A stretch of 64,000 nt of DNA from Microbacterium sp. SSM24 (GTDB lineage Bacteria; Actinomycetota; Actinomycetes; Actinomycetales; Microbacteriaceae). Both the position numbers and the translations under genes were made by a program. The notes under the pieces are model-generated. The model worked only from the letters and a program-made list of their open reading frames with translations. It was not told where the DNA came from and did not search any database. Of the stretch, positions 33,698 through 42,412 are shown in pieces. Each line of letters starts with the position of its first letter. The stretch's first letter is position 1. The DNA lies in NCBI RefSeq assembly GCF_025989145.1, contig NZ_JAPDNQ010000001.1, forward strand, positions 1,984,001 through 2,048,000, given 5' to 3'.

Positions 33698-34177
33698 ATG
33701 ACGCGGGCCCTGCTGATCCTGGCCCTGGTGGCGACGGCTTTCTGGGTCTACACCATCGTGGACTGCGTCGTGCAGCCTCCGACCCGCCACCGCGGTGTGA
33801 ACAAGCCGGTCTGGATCCTCATCGTCGTGCTGATCCCCGTGCTGGGCGGCCTCCTGTGGCTCGTGGTCGGTCGCACACGGCGCGCCGCGCTCGCCGCGCG
33901 ACGTGCGCCCGACGACGACCCCGAGTTCCTGGGCAGCCTCGGGGCGATCTCCGATCAGGACGAGCGCATCCGTCGCCTCGAGGAGGAGCTCGCCCAGCTC
34001 GACGCCGAGGGTGACGACCCCCGCTGGTCCACCGATCCGCCGGCCGCCGCGTCGGACGCCGCGGGAACCGCCGCGCCCGCCGCTCCTTCCTCGGCCGCGC
34101 CGGATGCGCCGGCCGACCCGCCCGTCCGCCCCAACGAGGGCGACGACGAGCGCGGGCAGCGCGGAGCCGTCGGCTGA
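33698..34177 (+). CDS. PLDc_N domain membrane protein
   Basis: A 159-residue protein with two N-terminal helices of the phospholipase D N-terminal (cardiolipin synthase N-terminal) type: LLILALVATAFWVYTIVDCV and KPVWILIVVLIPVLGGLLWL, then VVGRTRR. No catalytic HKD domain follows; instead there is a short coiled-coil stretch (DQDERIRRLEEELAQLD) and a Pro/Ala-rich tail. The protein is likely a membrane anchor or adaptor of unknown role. menD starts two bases after its stop. Confidence 0.85.
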   Translation: MTRALLILALVATAFWVYTIVDCVVQPPTRHRGVNKPVWILIVVLIPVLGGLLWLVVGRTRRAALAARRAPDDDPEFLGSLGAISDQDERIRRLEEELAQLDAEGDDPRWSTDPPAAASDAAGTAAPAAPSSAAPDAPADPPVRPNEGDDERGQRGAVG

Positions 34178-34179
34178 CC

Positions 34180-35991
34180 GTGTCAGGCGCCGAGCGCGGA
34201 CTCGCCTCCGCTGCCACCGACGCCGCCGCCGCCCTGCTGAGCCGCCTGGTCGAGCTCGGCGTCTCGCACGTGGTGCTGAGTCCCGGATCGCGCTCGCAGG
34301 CTCTCGCCCTCGTCGCGGCCGAACTCGAGCGCCGCGGCGCGATCCGCCTGCATGTGCGCGTCGACGAGCGCGTCGCCGGCTTCACCGCGCTCGGCATCGG
34401 ACGGGAGACGCGGATGCCGGCGGTCGTCGTCTGCACGTCGGGCACCGCCGTCGCCAACCTGCTGCCCGCCGCGCTCGAGGCGCACCACGCGGGGGTGCCG
34501 CTGCTGCTGCTCACGGCCGATCGGCCTCCCGAGCTCCGCGGGGTCGGAGCGAACCAGACCACTCGCCAGCCCGGCATGTTCGCCCCGACCGTGCGCTACG
34601 AGGCAGACCTGCCCGTGCCCGAGCAGTGCGACCCGACCGGTGACCTCGAGCAGAGTGCGATGCTGCGTGGTGTGGCCGACGAGGCCGTGGCCGCCGCGCT
34701 CGGCGCGGGCCTGCGGTCCGCCGGACCGGTGCACCTCAACCTCCCGTTCCGCGAGCCGCTCGCCGGCGACCTGCCCGCGTGGTTCGGTGTGCCGAGTCCC
34801 GAGCTCGCCGTCGCGCCCGACGCCCACCCCGACGGCCCGCCCGCGGCGGAGGAGGTCGAGGACGAGGCATCCGGCGCCCTCTACCAAGGCGGGGGAGGGA
34901 TCGGCGAGGCGGACGTGCCCGACGACCCGGACGATCACCCGTTCGTGCTCGTGGCCGGGCCGCGCACCGTGGTCGTCGCCGGGGCCGACGCGGGTCCCGA
35001 TGCCGAGGTGCTCGCGCACGCCGGTTCGTGGCCGCTCATCGCCGAGATCGTGAGCGGCGCGCGCTTCGGCCGCCACCTCGTGCACGGGTATCGCGGTCTG
35101 CTGCGCGACCCGGAGCTGGGCGGGCGCATCGAGCGCGTGGTCGTGCTCGGGCATCCGACCCTCAGCCGTGAGGTCGCGGCGCTGCTGTCCGATCCCGAGG
35201 TCGAGGTCATCGCCGTGCGCGGTCCGGGCGAGCCGCTCAATCTCAACGGCGCGACGACGGCCGTCGACGCGATCGCCGTGGCGAACGGCGACCCCGATCG
35301 CGCATGGCTCGGCGCGTGGCTCCATGCCTCGCGGGAGGCATCCGTCGACCTCGCGCCGCCCGCACCCGACGCGGACGCGCTGTCGTCCGCGGTGCCGCAG
35401 GAGCGCCTCGGTGCGATCGCGGCCGAGCTCGCCGCCGTGCGGGCGCCTCTCGACCGCGCGGCGCTGGTCGATGCCGTGTGGCGCGCGACGTGGCCGCACG
35501 ATCGGCTCGTCTTCGGCTCGTCGCGTCTCGTGCGCGTCGCCGACGAGGTGCTCGGGGGCAAGAAGGTGCCCGTGCACGCCAATCGCGGGCTGGCGGGCAT
35601 CGACGGCACCGTCGCGACGGCGACCGGCATCGCACTGGCCAGTCAAGGCGACGGTCGGCCCGGGGTCACGCGCGTGCTGCTCGGCGACCTCGCCCTGCTG
35701 CACGACGTCGGCGCTCTGCTGCTTCCTCCCGCCGAGGAAGAGCCGCGCCTTCAGGTGATCGTCGGCAACGACGGCGGCGGCACCATCTTCGACGGACTCG
35801 AGGTCGCCGACGTCGCGGGTTCCGACGCGATGGATCGCGTGCTGCTCACCCCGCACACGGTGCGGCTCGAGCACCTCGCCCTCGCGTACGGCTGGGAGTA
35901 CCGGCGCGTCACCACGCGCTCCGCGCTCGATCAGGCGCTCACGTCGCCCGTCGGCGGTCGGCAGCTCATCGAGGTTCCGCTCGAGCGGTAG
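34180..35991 (+). CDS. menD: SEPHCHC synthase
   Basis: A 603-residue thiamine-diphosphate enzyme that joins isochorismate and 2-oxoglutarate, the first committed menaquinone step. Evidence includes SHVVLSPGSRSQALALVAAEL, the catalytic glutamate in HVRVDERVAGFTALG, CTSGTAVANLLPAALEA, and NDGGGTIFDGLE near the C-terminus for ThDP/Mg2+ binding. The GTG start at 34180 lies two bases after the preceding stop, suggesting coupling to the PLDc_N gene. Confidence 0.95.
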   Translation: MSGAERGLASAATDAAAALLSRLVELGVSHVVLSPGSRSQALALVAAELERRGAIRLHVRVDERVAGFTALGIGRETRMPAVVVCTSGTAVANLLPAALEAHHAGVPLLLLTADRPPELRGVGANQTTRQPGMFAPTVRYEADLPVPEQCDPTGDLEQSAMLRGVADEAVAAALGAGLRSAGPVHLNLPFREPLAGDLPAWFGVPSPELAVAPDAHPDGPPAAEEVEDEASGALYQGGGGIGEADVPDDPDDHPFVLVAGPRTVVVAGADAGPDAEVLAHAGSWPLIAEIVSGARFGRHLVHGYRGLLRDPELGGRIERVVVLGHPTLSREVAALLSDPEVEVIAVRGPGEPLNLNGATTAVDAIAVANGDPDRAWLGAWLHASREASVDLAPPAPDADALSSAVPQERLGAIAAELAAVRAPLDRAALVDAVWRATWPHDRLVFGSSRLVRVADEVLGGKKVPVHANRGLAGIDGTVATATGIALASQGDGRPGVTRVLLGDLALLHDVGALLLPPAEEEPRLQVIVGNDGGGTIFDGLEVADVAGSDAMDRVLLTPHTVRLEHLALAYGWEYRRVTTRSALDQALTSPVGGRQLIEVPLER

Positions 35992-36044
35992 CGGTGCTGG
36001 CCGGGGCGCGGCATCCGTCCTCGCGTTCGCGGCGTCCGGCCCGC

Positions 36045-36050
36045 CATGAT
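36045..36050 (+). promoter_or_regulatory. -10-like CATGAT of the PPK2 gene
   Basis: CATGAT ends six bases before the ATG at 36057. Confidence 0.45.
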
Positions 36051-36056
36051 GGGCAC

Positions 36057-36920
36057 ATGACTGCCAAGAGCCAGAAGCACTGGACCGGGGATGTCGCCGA
36101 ACTCCTGCGCGTGGGCGAGGGGTTCGTGCTCGCCGACGTCGATCCGTCGGCGAACCCCGGCTACGAGAAGGACAAGGTGCAGGCGGCCGAGGACCTGGCG
36201 TCGGGCGCGCAGCAGCTCGACGAGTATCAGGAGCGCCTGTTCGCACGGAGTCGCGTCGACGCGACGCACGCCTCGGTCCTGCTGGTGCTTCAGGCGATGG
36301 ACTCGGCGGGCAAGGGTGGCATCGTGCGGCATGTGGTCGGATCGGTCGATCCGCAGGGCGTGTCGATCACGGCGTTCAAGAAGCCGACGCCCGACGAGCT
36401 CGAGCACGACTTCCTGTGGCGTATCGCGAAGCGGGTGCCCGAGCCCGGCGTCATCGGCGTCTTCGACCGCTCGCACTACGAGGATGTGCTGATCGGGCGG
36501 GTGCGCGAGCTCGCCCCGCACGACGAGATCGAGCGCCGCTACGGGGCGATCAACACGTTCGAGAAGCAGCTGACGGATGCCGGCACCCGCGTGGTCAAGG
36601 TGATGCTGCACATCTCGTCCGACGAGCAGAAGGAGCGGCTCGGCGAGCGGCTCGACCGCCCCGACAAGCACTGGAAGTACAACCCGGGCGACGTCGACGA
36701 GCGGCAGCTCTGGCCGACCTACATGGATGCCTACCAGCAGGTGTTCGACCGAACGTCGACCGACTACGCGCCCTGGCACGTCGTGCCGGCGAACCGCAAG
36801 TGGTACGCGCGACTGGCCGTCCAGCACCTGCTGCTCGAGGCTCTCGAGGAGATCGACCCGCAGTGGCCCGCTGCGACGTTCGACGTCGAGGCCGAGAAGA
36901 AGCGCCTCGCGGCGACCTGA
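36057..36920 (+). CDS. Polyphosphate kinase 2 family protein
   Basis: A 287-residue single-domain PPK2. Walker A-type AMDSAGKGG is at residues 80-88, the Walker B/lid region GVFDRSHYEDVL has Asp137-Arg138, and a basic lid ERLDRPDKHWKYNPGD follows. The family transfers phosphate between polyphosphate and nucleotides; the direction (NDP or NMP phosphorylation) cannot be settled from sequence alone. It is a single-gene unit between menD and a convergent methyltransferase gene. Confidence 0.92.
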   Translation: MTAKSQKHWTGDVAELLRVGEGFVLADVDPSANPGYEKDKVQAAEDLASGAQQLDEYQERLFARSRVDATHASVLLVLQAMDSAGKGGIVRHVVGSVDPQGVSITAFKKPTPDELEHDFLWRIAKRVPEPGVIGVFDRSHYEDVLIGRVRELAPHDEIERRYGAINTFEKQLTDAGTRVVKVMLHISSDEQKERLGERLDRPDKHWKYNPGDVDERQLWPTYMDAYQQVFDRTSTDYAPWHVVPANRKWYARLAVQHLLLEALEEIDPQWPAATFDVEAEKKRLAAT

Positions 36921-36949
36921 GGCGGGGCGCCGCTTCCCGGCGCGGCACG

Positions 36950-37714
36950 TCAGGCCGGCACGACTCCGCGTGCCGCCCAGGCCGTGGCTGCGATGGTGAA
37001 CGGGCCGGACGGCAGCAGCTCGCGGCAGCGGGCGCGGACCCGTTCGCGGTCGGAGGGGCTCAGCGCCGCGAGCTGCCGACCCGCGGGGGCGACGCCGAGC
37101 GTGTACGGGCCCCACCACTCGTCGAAGTCGGCGTAGTCGACGCAGACGCGCAGCTCGTCCTCCGCGACGTCCGCGCAGCCCGCCTGCTCGAGGAGCGACA
37201 CCAGGTGGCCTCGGCGGGCACCCGCTCGCCCGGTCTCGTCGTCGATTCCCGGCGCGACGGACGCCAGCGCCTCGAAGAACGTGCTCTGCGGAGCGCGGCG
37301 GCCGGCGAAGTCCCAGACGGAGGCGGCGATCGTCCCGCCGGGTCGCGTGACGCGCACCATCTCCGCGATGCCGGCGGCGGCATCCGTCATGAAATGCACG
37401 ACGAGCTGGGCGAGCGCGGCGTCGAAGTCGTCGTCGTCGAAGGGGATGGCCTCGGCTGATCCGTGACGCAGGTCCGCCCACGGGAAGCGGGCGCGCGCGG
37501 CGGTGAGGAAGCTCTCGGACGGATCGATGCCGGCGAGCTGGTCGGGAGGGGTCCGCGAGGCGAGGGCGGCGAGCAGCGCGCCGGGTCCGCAGCCCACATC
37601 GAGCACCCGCGCGCCCTGCGCGATCGGGACCCAGCCGGCGAACTCGACGGCGAGCGGCTGTGAGAAGCGGCCCATGAACCGGTCGTACGCCTCGGCGGCG
37701 ACGTCGAACGACAT
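36950..37714 (-). CDS. Class I SAM-dependent methyltransferase
   Basis: A 254-residue methyltransferase of the UbiE/Methyltransf_11 type. Motif I is VLDVGCGPGALLAAL (about residues 37-51), the acidic loop GIDPSESFL follows, and motif post-I is HGSAEAIPFDDDDFDAALAQ. The start AYDRFMGRFSQPLA is typical of small-molecule methyltransferases. Substrate unknown; it is distinct from menG at 42988. TAGACT lies six bases before the ATG. Confidence 0.88.
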   Translation of the reverse strand: MSFDVAAEAYDRFMGRFSQPLAVEFAGWVPIAQGARVLDVGCGPGALLAALASRTPPDQLAGIDPSESFLTAARARFPWADLRHGSAEAIPFDDDDFDAALAQLVVHFMTDAAAGIAEMVRVTRPGGTIAASVWDFAGRRAPQSTFFEALASVAPGIDDETGRAGARRGHLVSLLEQAGCADVAEDELRVCVDYADFDEWWGPYTLGVAPAGRQLAALSPSDRERVRARCRELLPSGPFTIAATAWAARGVVPA

Positions 37715-37720
37715 GGCGCG

Positions 37721-37726
37721 AGTCTA
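37721..37726 (-). promoter_or_regulatory. -10 element TAGACT of the methyltransferase gene
   Basis: Minus-strand TAGACT ends six bases before the ATG at 37714. Confidence 0.6.
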
Positions 37727-37763
37727 GGCGTCGAGACACTCATGCGATATAGATGCTTGCGTC

Positions 37764-37794
37764 GTCGAGTACTTGATGTGATACAGTACTCGAC
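37764..37794. promoter_or_regulatory. Operator dyad of the second PadR gene
   Basis: Perfect 9-bp arms GTCGAGTAC / GTACTCGAC separated by 13 bp. The right arm abuts the ATG at 37795 and the dyad encloses the probable -10 TACAGT (37783-37788), six bases before the start. A repressor here would block its own transcription. Confidence 0.75.
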
Positions 37795-38148
37795 ATGACA
37801 AAGGACGACGCCTTCGCAGCCGACCTGCTGCGCGGCCATACCGACACCATCGTGCTCGGTGTGCTGCGGCGCGGCGACCGGTACGGCTTCGAGATCTACA
37901 AGACGATCCGCGACGCGACCGGCGGCGACCACGAGATCAAAGAAGCGACGCTCTACGCGACCTACCGCCGCCTCGAGAAGGACGGCCTCGTCGAGTCCTA
38001 CTGGGGCGACGAGACGCAGGGCGGCCGCCGCAAGTACTACCGCATCACCGACGCCGGACGCGCGGTCTTCCGCAGCAACGTCACCGCCTGGACGGCGACC
38101 CGGCGCATCATCGACGCGCTCCTCGACGTGAAGGATCTGGACAAATGA
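37795..38148 (+). CDS. PadR-family regulator
   Basis: A 117-residue PadR winged-helix protein: DLLRGHTDTIVLGVLRRGDR, YGFEIYKTIRDATGG, ATLYATYRRLEKDGLVESYW and GGRRKYYRITDAGRAV. Its stop overlaps the next start (ATGA at 38145). It heads an apparent four-gene unit with a HAAS-type membrane protein and a DrrAB-like ABC exporter, which it probably represses together with itself. Confidence 0.92.
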   Translation: MTKDDAFAADLLRGHTDTIVLGVLRRGDRYGFEIYKTIRDATGGDHEIKEATLYATYRRLEKDGLVESYWGDETQGGRRKYYRITDAGRAVFRSNVTAWTATRRIIDALLDVKDLDK

Positions 38149-39038
38149 CTGAGAACACCGACATCCACCGCCTCCTCGACGAGGCCTTCCGAGGCGTCGA
38201 CATGACGCCCGACGCTCAGGACCTGAAGGAAGAGGTGCGCGCCAACCTTGTGGCCCGCGCCGCCGAGCTCGAGGCCGGCGGACGCACGCCGGCCGACGCA
38301 GCCCGCACCGCCGTCGCCGAGCTGGGCGACGTGCGCGAGCTGCTGGACGAGGGGACGGATGCCGCGGCATCCGGTCCTTCCGGATACGCGGCGCTGCAGC
38401 AGCGGTACCACGTGAAGCCCAAGGCCGGATTCGTGGTGCGCGCGGTCGTGTGGTCGCTCGCCGCAGTCGTCGGGATCGTGCTCGGAGTCCTGGGAGCGAC
38501 GGGGATCCTGCCGGTCGTCGTCGGTCCCGTGATCGGATTCTTCGGCATGGCGTCGACGGCGCTCGGACTGCTCGTGGGGGACTCGCTCCACCAGGAGACG
38601 ACGACCAACCACCCCATGCCCGAGAACCGCGCCGGCGGGTTCGCGGCCGCCACGTTCCTCGCGGCCTATGGGGTCGCGTTCGGATTCCTCGTGGTGGTCG
38701 GCGCGCTCCCCGTGTGGTGCGTCGTCTTCGCCGCCCTCGGGGTGATCGCCTCGATCATCCTGTTCGCCTTCCTCGGAGCTACCCAGACCAACCGCCACAA
38801 GGCGTGGACGCGTCGCGCCCATGCCGAGGAGCCCGCGAACCGGTTCGAGCGCGAGCCGGAGACCGCCGCGCGGTTCGGCATCTACACCGCCGCGATCTGG
38901 ATCGTGACGTTCTGCGTGATCGCCGTGCTCGTCTTCACGGTCGGCTGGTGGTGGACGCCCGTCGCCTTCGCCGCGGGCTTCGCGCTCATGATGCTCGTGC
39001 TCGCACGCATGCTCTTCGCCCCCGAGAAGAAGTCGTAG
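38145..39038 (+). CDS. HAAS/permease-prefix domain membrane protein
   Basis: A 297-residue protein. Residues 1-70 form a helical HAAS-type prefix (HRLLDEAFRGVDMTPDAQDL, then LKEEVRANLVARAAELE and AVAELGDVRELLDEG). It has about six transmembrane helices in three hairpins, at roughly residues 95-140, 165-210 and 245-290. The layout parallels the protein at 27516-28478, although the membrane parts are not obviously alike. Translationally coupled to PadR. Likely signals to or modulates the ABC exporter encoded after it. Confidence 0.8.
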   Translation: MTENTDIHRLLDEAFRGVDMTPDAQDLKEEVRANLVARAAELEAGGRTPADAARTAVAELGDVRELLDEGTDAAASGPSGYAALQQRYHVKPKAGFVVRAVVWSLAAVVGIVLGVLGATGILPVVVGPVIGFFGMASTALGLLVGDSLHQETTTNHPMPENRAGGFAAATFLAAYGVAFGFLVVVGALPVWCVVFAALGVIASIILFAFLGATQTNRHKAWTRRAHAEEPANRFEREPETAARFGIYTAAIWIVTFCVIAVLVFTVGWWWTPVAFAAGFALMMLVLARMLFAPEKKS

Positions 39039-39059
39039 CGCTCCGCAGCTCGTCGCCTC

Positions 39060-39112
39060 ATCTGTACGAAATCGACCTCGCGCGGGGTCGTGAAGGTCGA
39101 TTCCGTACAAAT
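39060..39112. repeat. Inverted-repeat element, family C
   Basis: Arms of 19 bp, ATCTGTACGAAATCGACCT against AGGTCGATTCCGTACAAAT, with two mismatched pairs and a 15-bp loop. It lies between the HAAS-type gene and the ABC ATPase gene of the same operon, so it could also attenuate transcription. Confidence 0.85.
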
Positions 39113-39145
39113 CAACCCATCGAATGAAGGAAGGGATGCTTCGCC

Positions 39146-40165
39146 ATGCCTGAAAACACCGAATCGGCGATCGTCGCCGAAGACCTCGTGAAGGTCTACC
39201 CCGGACGCTCGCGCAAGCCGGCGGTGCGGGCGCTCGACGGTCTCAGCTTCACAGTCCCGGCCGGACGCGTCTTCGGGCTCCTCGGCCCGAACGGGGCGGG
39301 CAAGTCGACCACGACCAAGATCCTCACGACGCTCTCCCGCCCGACGTCGGGCACGGCGCGGGTCGGAGGGCTCGACGTCGCACGCCAGGCCGACGAGGTC
39401 CGCGGGGCGATCGGCTACGTCTCGCAGGGGTCGAGCACCGATCCGCTGCTGACCGCGGAGGAGAACCTCGTGATCGCCGCGAGGCTGCGCGGCGTGAACG
39501 CCGTCGACGCCCGTGCGGGAGCGAAGCGGCTGCTCGACGAGTTCGGGCTGGCCGAGGCATCCCGTCGGCCCGTCGGGTCCTTCTCCGGAGGCATGCGCCG
39601 CCGCCTCGACGTCGCCGCCGCGCTCGTCCACCGGCCGCGCGTGCTGTTCCTCGACGAGCCGACGACGGGTCTCGACCCCGAGGCCCGGGCGGCGATGTGG
39701 GCCGAGATCCGGCGGCTGTCCGCCGAGGAGGCGCTCACTGTGGTGCTCACGACGCACTACATGGAGGAGGCCGACCGGCTCGCCGACGAGCTGCTGCTCG
39801 TCAACCGCGGCCGTGCGGTCGTGCAGGGCACGCCGGGGGAGCTCAAGGCGGCCCTCCACGGTGACTCCGTGCGCGTGTCGCTCATCGAGCCGGATGTCGC
39901 CGTCGTCCGCCGCGCGGTCGCCGGAGTCCCCGGCCTGCGCGACGTCGTGGTCGAAGCATCCGGAGTCGACGGCGTACTCGCTGCGCGCACCGACGACGCC
40001 TCGGCTGCGGTGGGTGCGGTCATCGCCGCGCTCGACGCCGCCCGCGTGCGGTTCGGGCAGGTCGCGGCATCCCACCCCACCCTCGACGACGTGTACCTGC
40101 ACTTCGTCGGCCACACCTTCGGCGACGCTGCGGCGGACGCCGTGACGGAAGGAGCAGCAGCATGA
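39146..40165 (+). CDS. ABC exporter ATP-binding protein (DrrA-like)
   Basis: A 339-residue ATPase with Walker A GPNGAGKSTTTK, Q-loop IGYVSQGSSTDP, signature SFSGGMRRRLDVAAAL, Walker B VLFLDEPTTGLD and a C-terminal DrrA-type extension (HPTLDDVYLHFVGHTF). AAGGAAGGG lies upstream of the start. Its stop overlaps the permease start (ATGA), giving a stoichiometric exporter pair. Substrate probably hydrophobic; induction through the PadR gene at the head of the unit. Confidence 0.94.
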   Translation: MPENTESAIVAEDLVKVYPGRSRKPAVRALDGLSFTVPAGRVFGLLGPNGAGKSTTTKILTTLSRPTSGTARVGGLDVARQADEVRGAIGYVSQGSSTDPLLTAEENLVIAARLRGVNAVDARAGAKRLLDEFGLAEASRRPVGSFSGGMRRRLDVAAALVHRPRVLFLDEPTTGLDPEARAAMWAEIRRLSAEEALTVVLTTHYMEEADRLADELLLVNRGRAVVQGTPGELKAALHGDSVRVSLIEPDVAVVRRAVAGVPGLRDVVVEASGVDGVLAARTDDASAAVGAVIAALDAARVRFGQVAASHPTLDDVYLHFVGHTFGDAAADAVTEGAAA

Positions 40166-40971
40166 CCACCCTCGCCCTTCCCGGTGCGCGCCCCGCGCGT
40201 GCCGGATGGCTCACGCAGACCGGCCAGGTGCTGCGGCGCTGGCTCATCGCTCAGGCGCGACAGGCCTGGGGCCCGGTCATGTCGCTCATCCAGCCGATCA
40301 TCTGGATCGGACTCTTCGGCGCGGTGTTCTCCTCGCTCGGCGAGCTGCCCCAGTTCGGCTCGGCCGGCTACATCGACTACCTCGTGCCCGGCATCCTGAT
40401 GATGACGGTGCTGTACTCCGGGGCGTGGGCGGGCACCGGATTCATCGATGACATCAACTCCGGTGTCATGGACCAGTACCTGACCTCGCCGATCTCGCGG
40501 TCGGCGATCGTGACCGGGCAGCTGCTCCAGCAGCTCGTGGTCAACGTCGCCCAGTCGCTCGTCGTGCTGGGGATCGGCTGGCTCGCCGGCGCGCGCTACC
40601 CCGGGGGCGTGCTCGGGATCGCTGCGGCGCTGGGTGTCGCGACGCTCCTGGCGACGATCTTCTGCTGCGCCTCGACCGCGGTGGCGCTGACGACGCGCAA
40701 CCAGATCGCGCTCATCAGCCTCTCGCAGCTCGTGGTGCTGCCGGCGACCTTCCTGTCGACCACGATGATGCCGGCGTCGCTGCTGCCCGAGTGGGTGCAG
40801 ACGGTCGCCCGCTGGAACCCCATGAACTGGGCGGTCGAACTCGGGCGCGGCGCGCTGGGCGGTGCCTACCCCGCGGAGGGCTGGTGGCAGCTCGCGGGGC
40901 TCGCGGTTCTCGCCGCGCTCTCGTTCACCTGGGCGGTGCGCTCGATCCGGGCCTACCAGCGCTCGGTCTGA
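40162..40971 (+). CDS. ABC-2 type exporter permease (DrrB-like)
   Basis: A 269-residue ABC-2 permease with six helices: QARQAWGPVMSLIQPIIWIG at the start, then YIDYLVPGILMMTVLYSGAW, a coupling region with SGVMDQYLTSPISRSAIVTG, and ATFLSTTMMPASLLPEWVQT. It forms the membrane path for the ATPase encoded before it. Transcription converges with menF, and a family A inverted-repeat element fills the gap. Confidence 0.92.
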   Translation: MTTLALPGARPARAGWLTQTGQVLRRWLIAQARQAWGPVMSLIQPIIWIGLFGAVFSSLGELPQFGSAGYIDYLVPGILMMTVLYSGAWAGTGFIDDINSGVMDQYLTSPISRSAIVTGQLLQQLVVNVAQSLVVLGIGWLAGARYPGGVLGIAAALGVATLLATIFCCASTAVALTTRNQIALISLSQLVVLPATFLSTTMMPASLLPEWVQTVARWNPMNWAVELGRGALGGAYPAEGWWQLAGLAVLAALSFTWAVRSIRAYQRSV

Positions 40972-40980
40972 GCCGGCCGC

Positions 40981-41068
40981 GGCGCATAACTCCTGCACGA
41001 CGGTGATGTATGGCGCCGATCGGGCCCGATCGGAGGGGTGGGGCGCGAACCTGCAGGAGTTATGCGCC
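40981..41068. repeat. Inverted-repeat element, family A, copy 3
   Basis: The same perfect 17-bp arms as the copies at 19871 and 20047, but a shorter interior with unrelated sequence, including the palindrome CGATCGGGCCCGATCG. Again positioned between convergent genes. Confidence 0.9.
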
Positions 41069-41097
41069 GCGCGCGCGGCGGGCGGGGCCTCCGGGGC

Positions 41098-42390
41098 TCA
41101 GGCCAGCGCGTCGACGATCGGGCGGAACTTCACGCGGGTCTCGAGCAGCTCGGTCTCGGGGTCGCTCCCGGCCACGATCCCGGCGCCGGCATGCGCGACG
41201 ACGGGGATCGTGTCGCTGAACTCGGCGAACCCCCGCACCGGGTCGGCGCCGATCTGCGCGCAGCGCAGGGCGATCGCCCACTCGCCGTCGCCCTGGGCGT
41301 CGACCCACCCGACCGGGCCGGCGTAGCGTCGGCGGTCGAACGGTTCGATGCGCCGGATGACCTCCATCGCGGCATCCGTCGGCGTCCCCGCCACCGCCGC
41401 CGTCGGGTGGAGCGCCGCGACGAGGTCGAGGGCGGACGCGTGGTCGGCGATCTCGCCCGCCACGTCGGTCGCTAGGTGCCACAGGTTCGGGAGCTCGAGG
41501 GCGAACGGCTCGTCGTCCGCGCGCACCGAGCTCACGTGGGGGGCGAGGGCCTCGAGCACGCTCTGCACGGCGTACTGGTGCTCGTCGAGGTCCTTGTCGC
41601 TGTGTGCGAGGCGGAAGGATGCCGCGGCATCGCCTTCGCCGTCGGCTCCGCGCGGGATCGTGCCGGCCAGGACGCGGGCGGTCACCTCACCGCCCGACAC
41701 GGTCACGAGCGTCTCGGGACTCGCGCCGACGAGCCCGTCGACCGCGAACGTCCACGTGTCGAGGTATCCGGTGGAGAGGGCGCGGACCAGCCGGCGCAGA
41801 TCGGCGCCCGCCGGCACGGTGCCGACGAGGTCGCGGGCCAGCACGACTTTGCGCACCTCGCCCGTGGCGATCGCGTCGAGGGCCTTCCGCACGGCAGCCT
41901 GGTATCCCTCGGGGTCGAGAGCGCCCGGGCCCAGGGTGGCGGACCAGTACGGGCCGTAGGGGATCGGTGCGATCGACGGCGCCGGCGCCGTCGACGCCAC
42001 GGACCGGACCGTCGTGATCCATGCGCGCCCGTCGCGGTGACCCACGATCGCCTGCGGCACGATCAGACGGCTCGACGCCTGCGAGCTGCGATCGAACACC
42101 AGCGTGCCGAACGCGACCAGGCCGGTGCCGTGGATGCCGACCGGGTCGTCGATCTCGGCGGTCGCGGCGATCGCCCGCCAGGCGTCGGCCGGCGACGGCA
42201 GCGCATCCGGATCGAACCCCTCGACGCCCGTCTCGTACCCGGTGACCATGTGCCCCACGCCCACGATGCCCTCGCCGCGGCGCAGCCACGCCAGCGGCGA
42301 TCGGGGATCGGCGAACGCGAGAAGATCCTCGACGGGATCGATCTCGCGGGTCTGCACCACCAGCTGCGGCGGGGGGTGCGAAGCGGTCAC
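41098..42390 (-). CDS. menF: Isochorismate synthase
   Basis: A 430-residue chorismate-utilising enzyme that makes isochorismate for MenD. Family segments include GEVRKVVLARDL (catalytic lysine), GASPETLVTV, LAGTIPRGAD, LHPTAAVAGTP, YAGPVGWVDAQGDGEWAIALRC described in part, and the Mg2+ glutamates at HAGAGIVAGSDPETELLET. The GTG start lies six bases after TAGGCT. Its -10 overlaps that of the divergent DUF402 gene. A salicylate-synthase role is less likely given the men genes around it. Confidence 0.92.
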   Translation of the reverse strand: MTASHPPPQLVVQTREIDPVEDLLAFADPRSPLAWLRRGEGIVGVGHMVTGYETGVEGFDPDALPSPADAWRAIAATAEIDDPVGIHGTGLVAFGTLVFDRSSQASSRLIVPQAIVGHRDGRAWITTVRSVASTAPAPSIAPIPYGPYWSATLGPGALDPEGYQAAVRKALDAIATGEVRKVVLARDLVGTVPAGADLRRLVRALSTGYLDTWTFAVDGLVGASPETLVTVSGGEVTARVLAGTIPRGADGEGDAAASFRLAHSDKDLDEHQYAVQSVLEALAPHVSSVRADDEPFALELPNLWHLATDVAGEIADHASALDLVAALHPTAAVAGTPTDAAMEVIRRIEPFDRRRYAGPVGWVDAQGDGEWAIALRCAQIGADPVRGFAEFSDTIPVVAHAGAGIVAGSDPETELLETRVKFRPIVDALA

Positions 42391-42396
42391 ACGTCA

Positions 42397-42406
42397 AGCC
42401 TAGACT
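42397..42406. promoter_or_regulatory. Overlapping divergent -10 elements of menF and the DUF402 gene
   Basis: AGCCTAGACT reads TAGGCT on the minus strand (42402-42397) and TAGACT on the plus strand (42401-42406). Each ends exactly six bases before its GTG start (42390 and 42413), so two leaderless promoters share two base pairs and cannot both be occupied at once. Confidence 0.65.
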
Positions 42407-42412
42407 CGCTGG

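Noticed and set aside
41098..42390. Salicylate synthase or anthranilate synthase instead of menF
   Set aside because: The surrounding menD, menA, menB, menE and menG genes and the isochorismate synthase-like motifs favour MenF; no siderophore genes are present.
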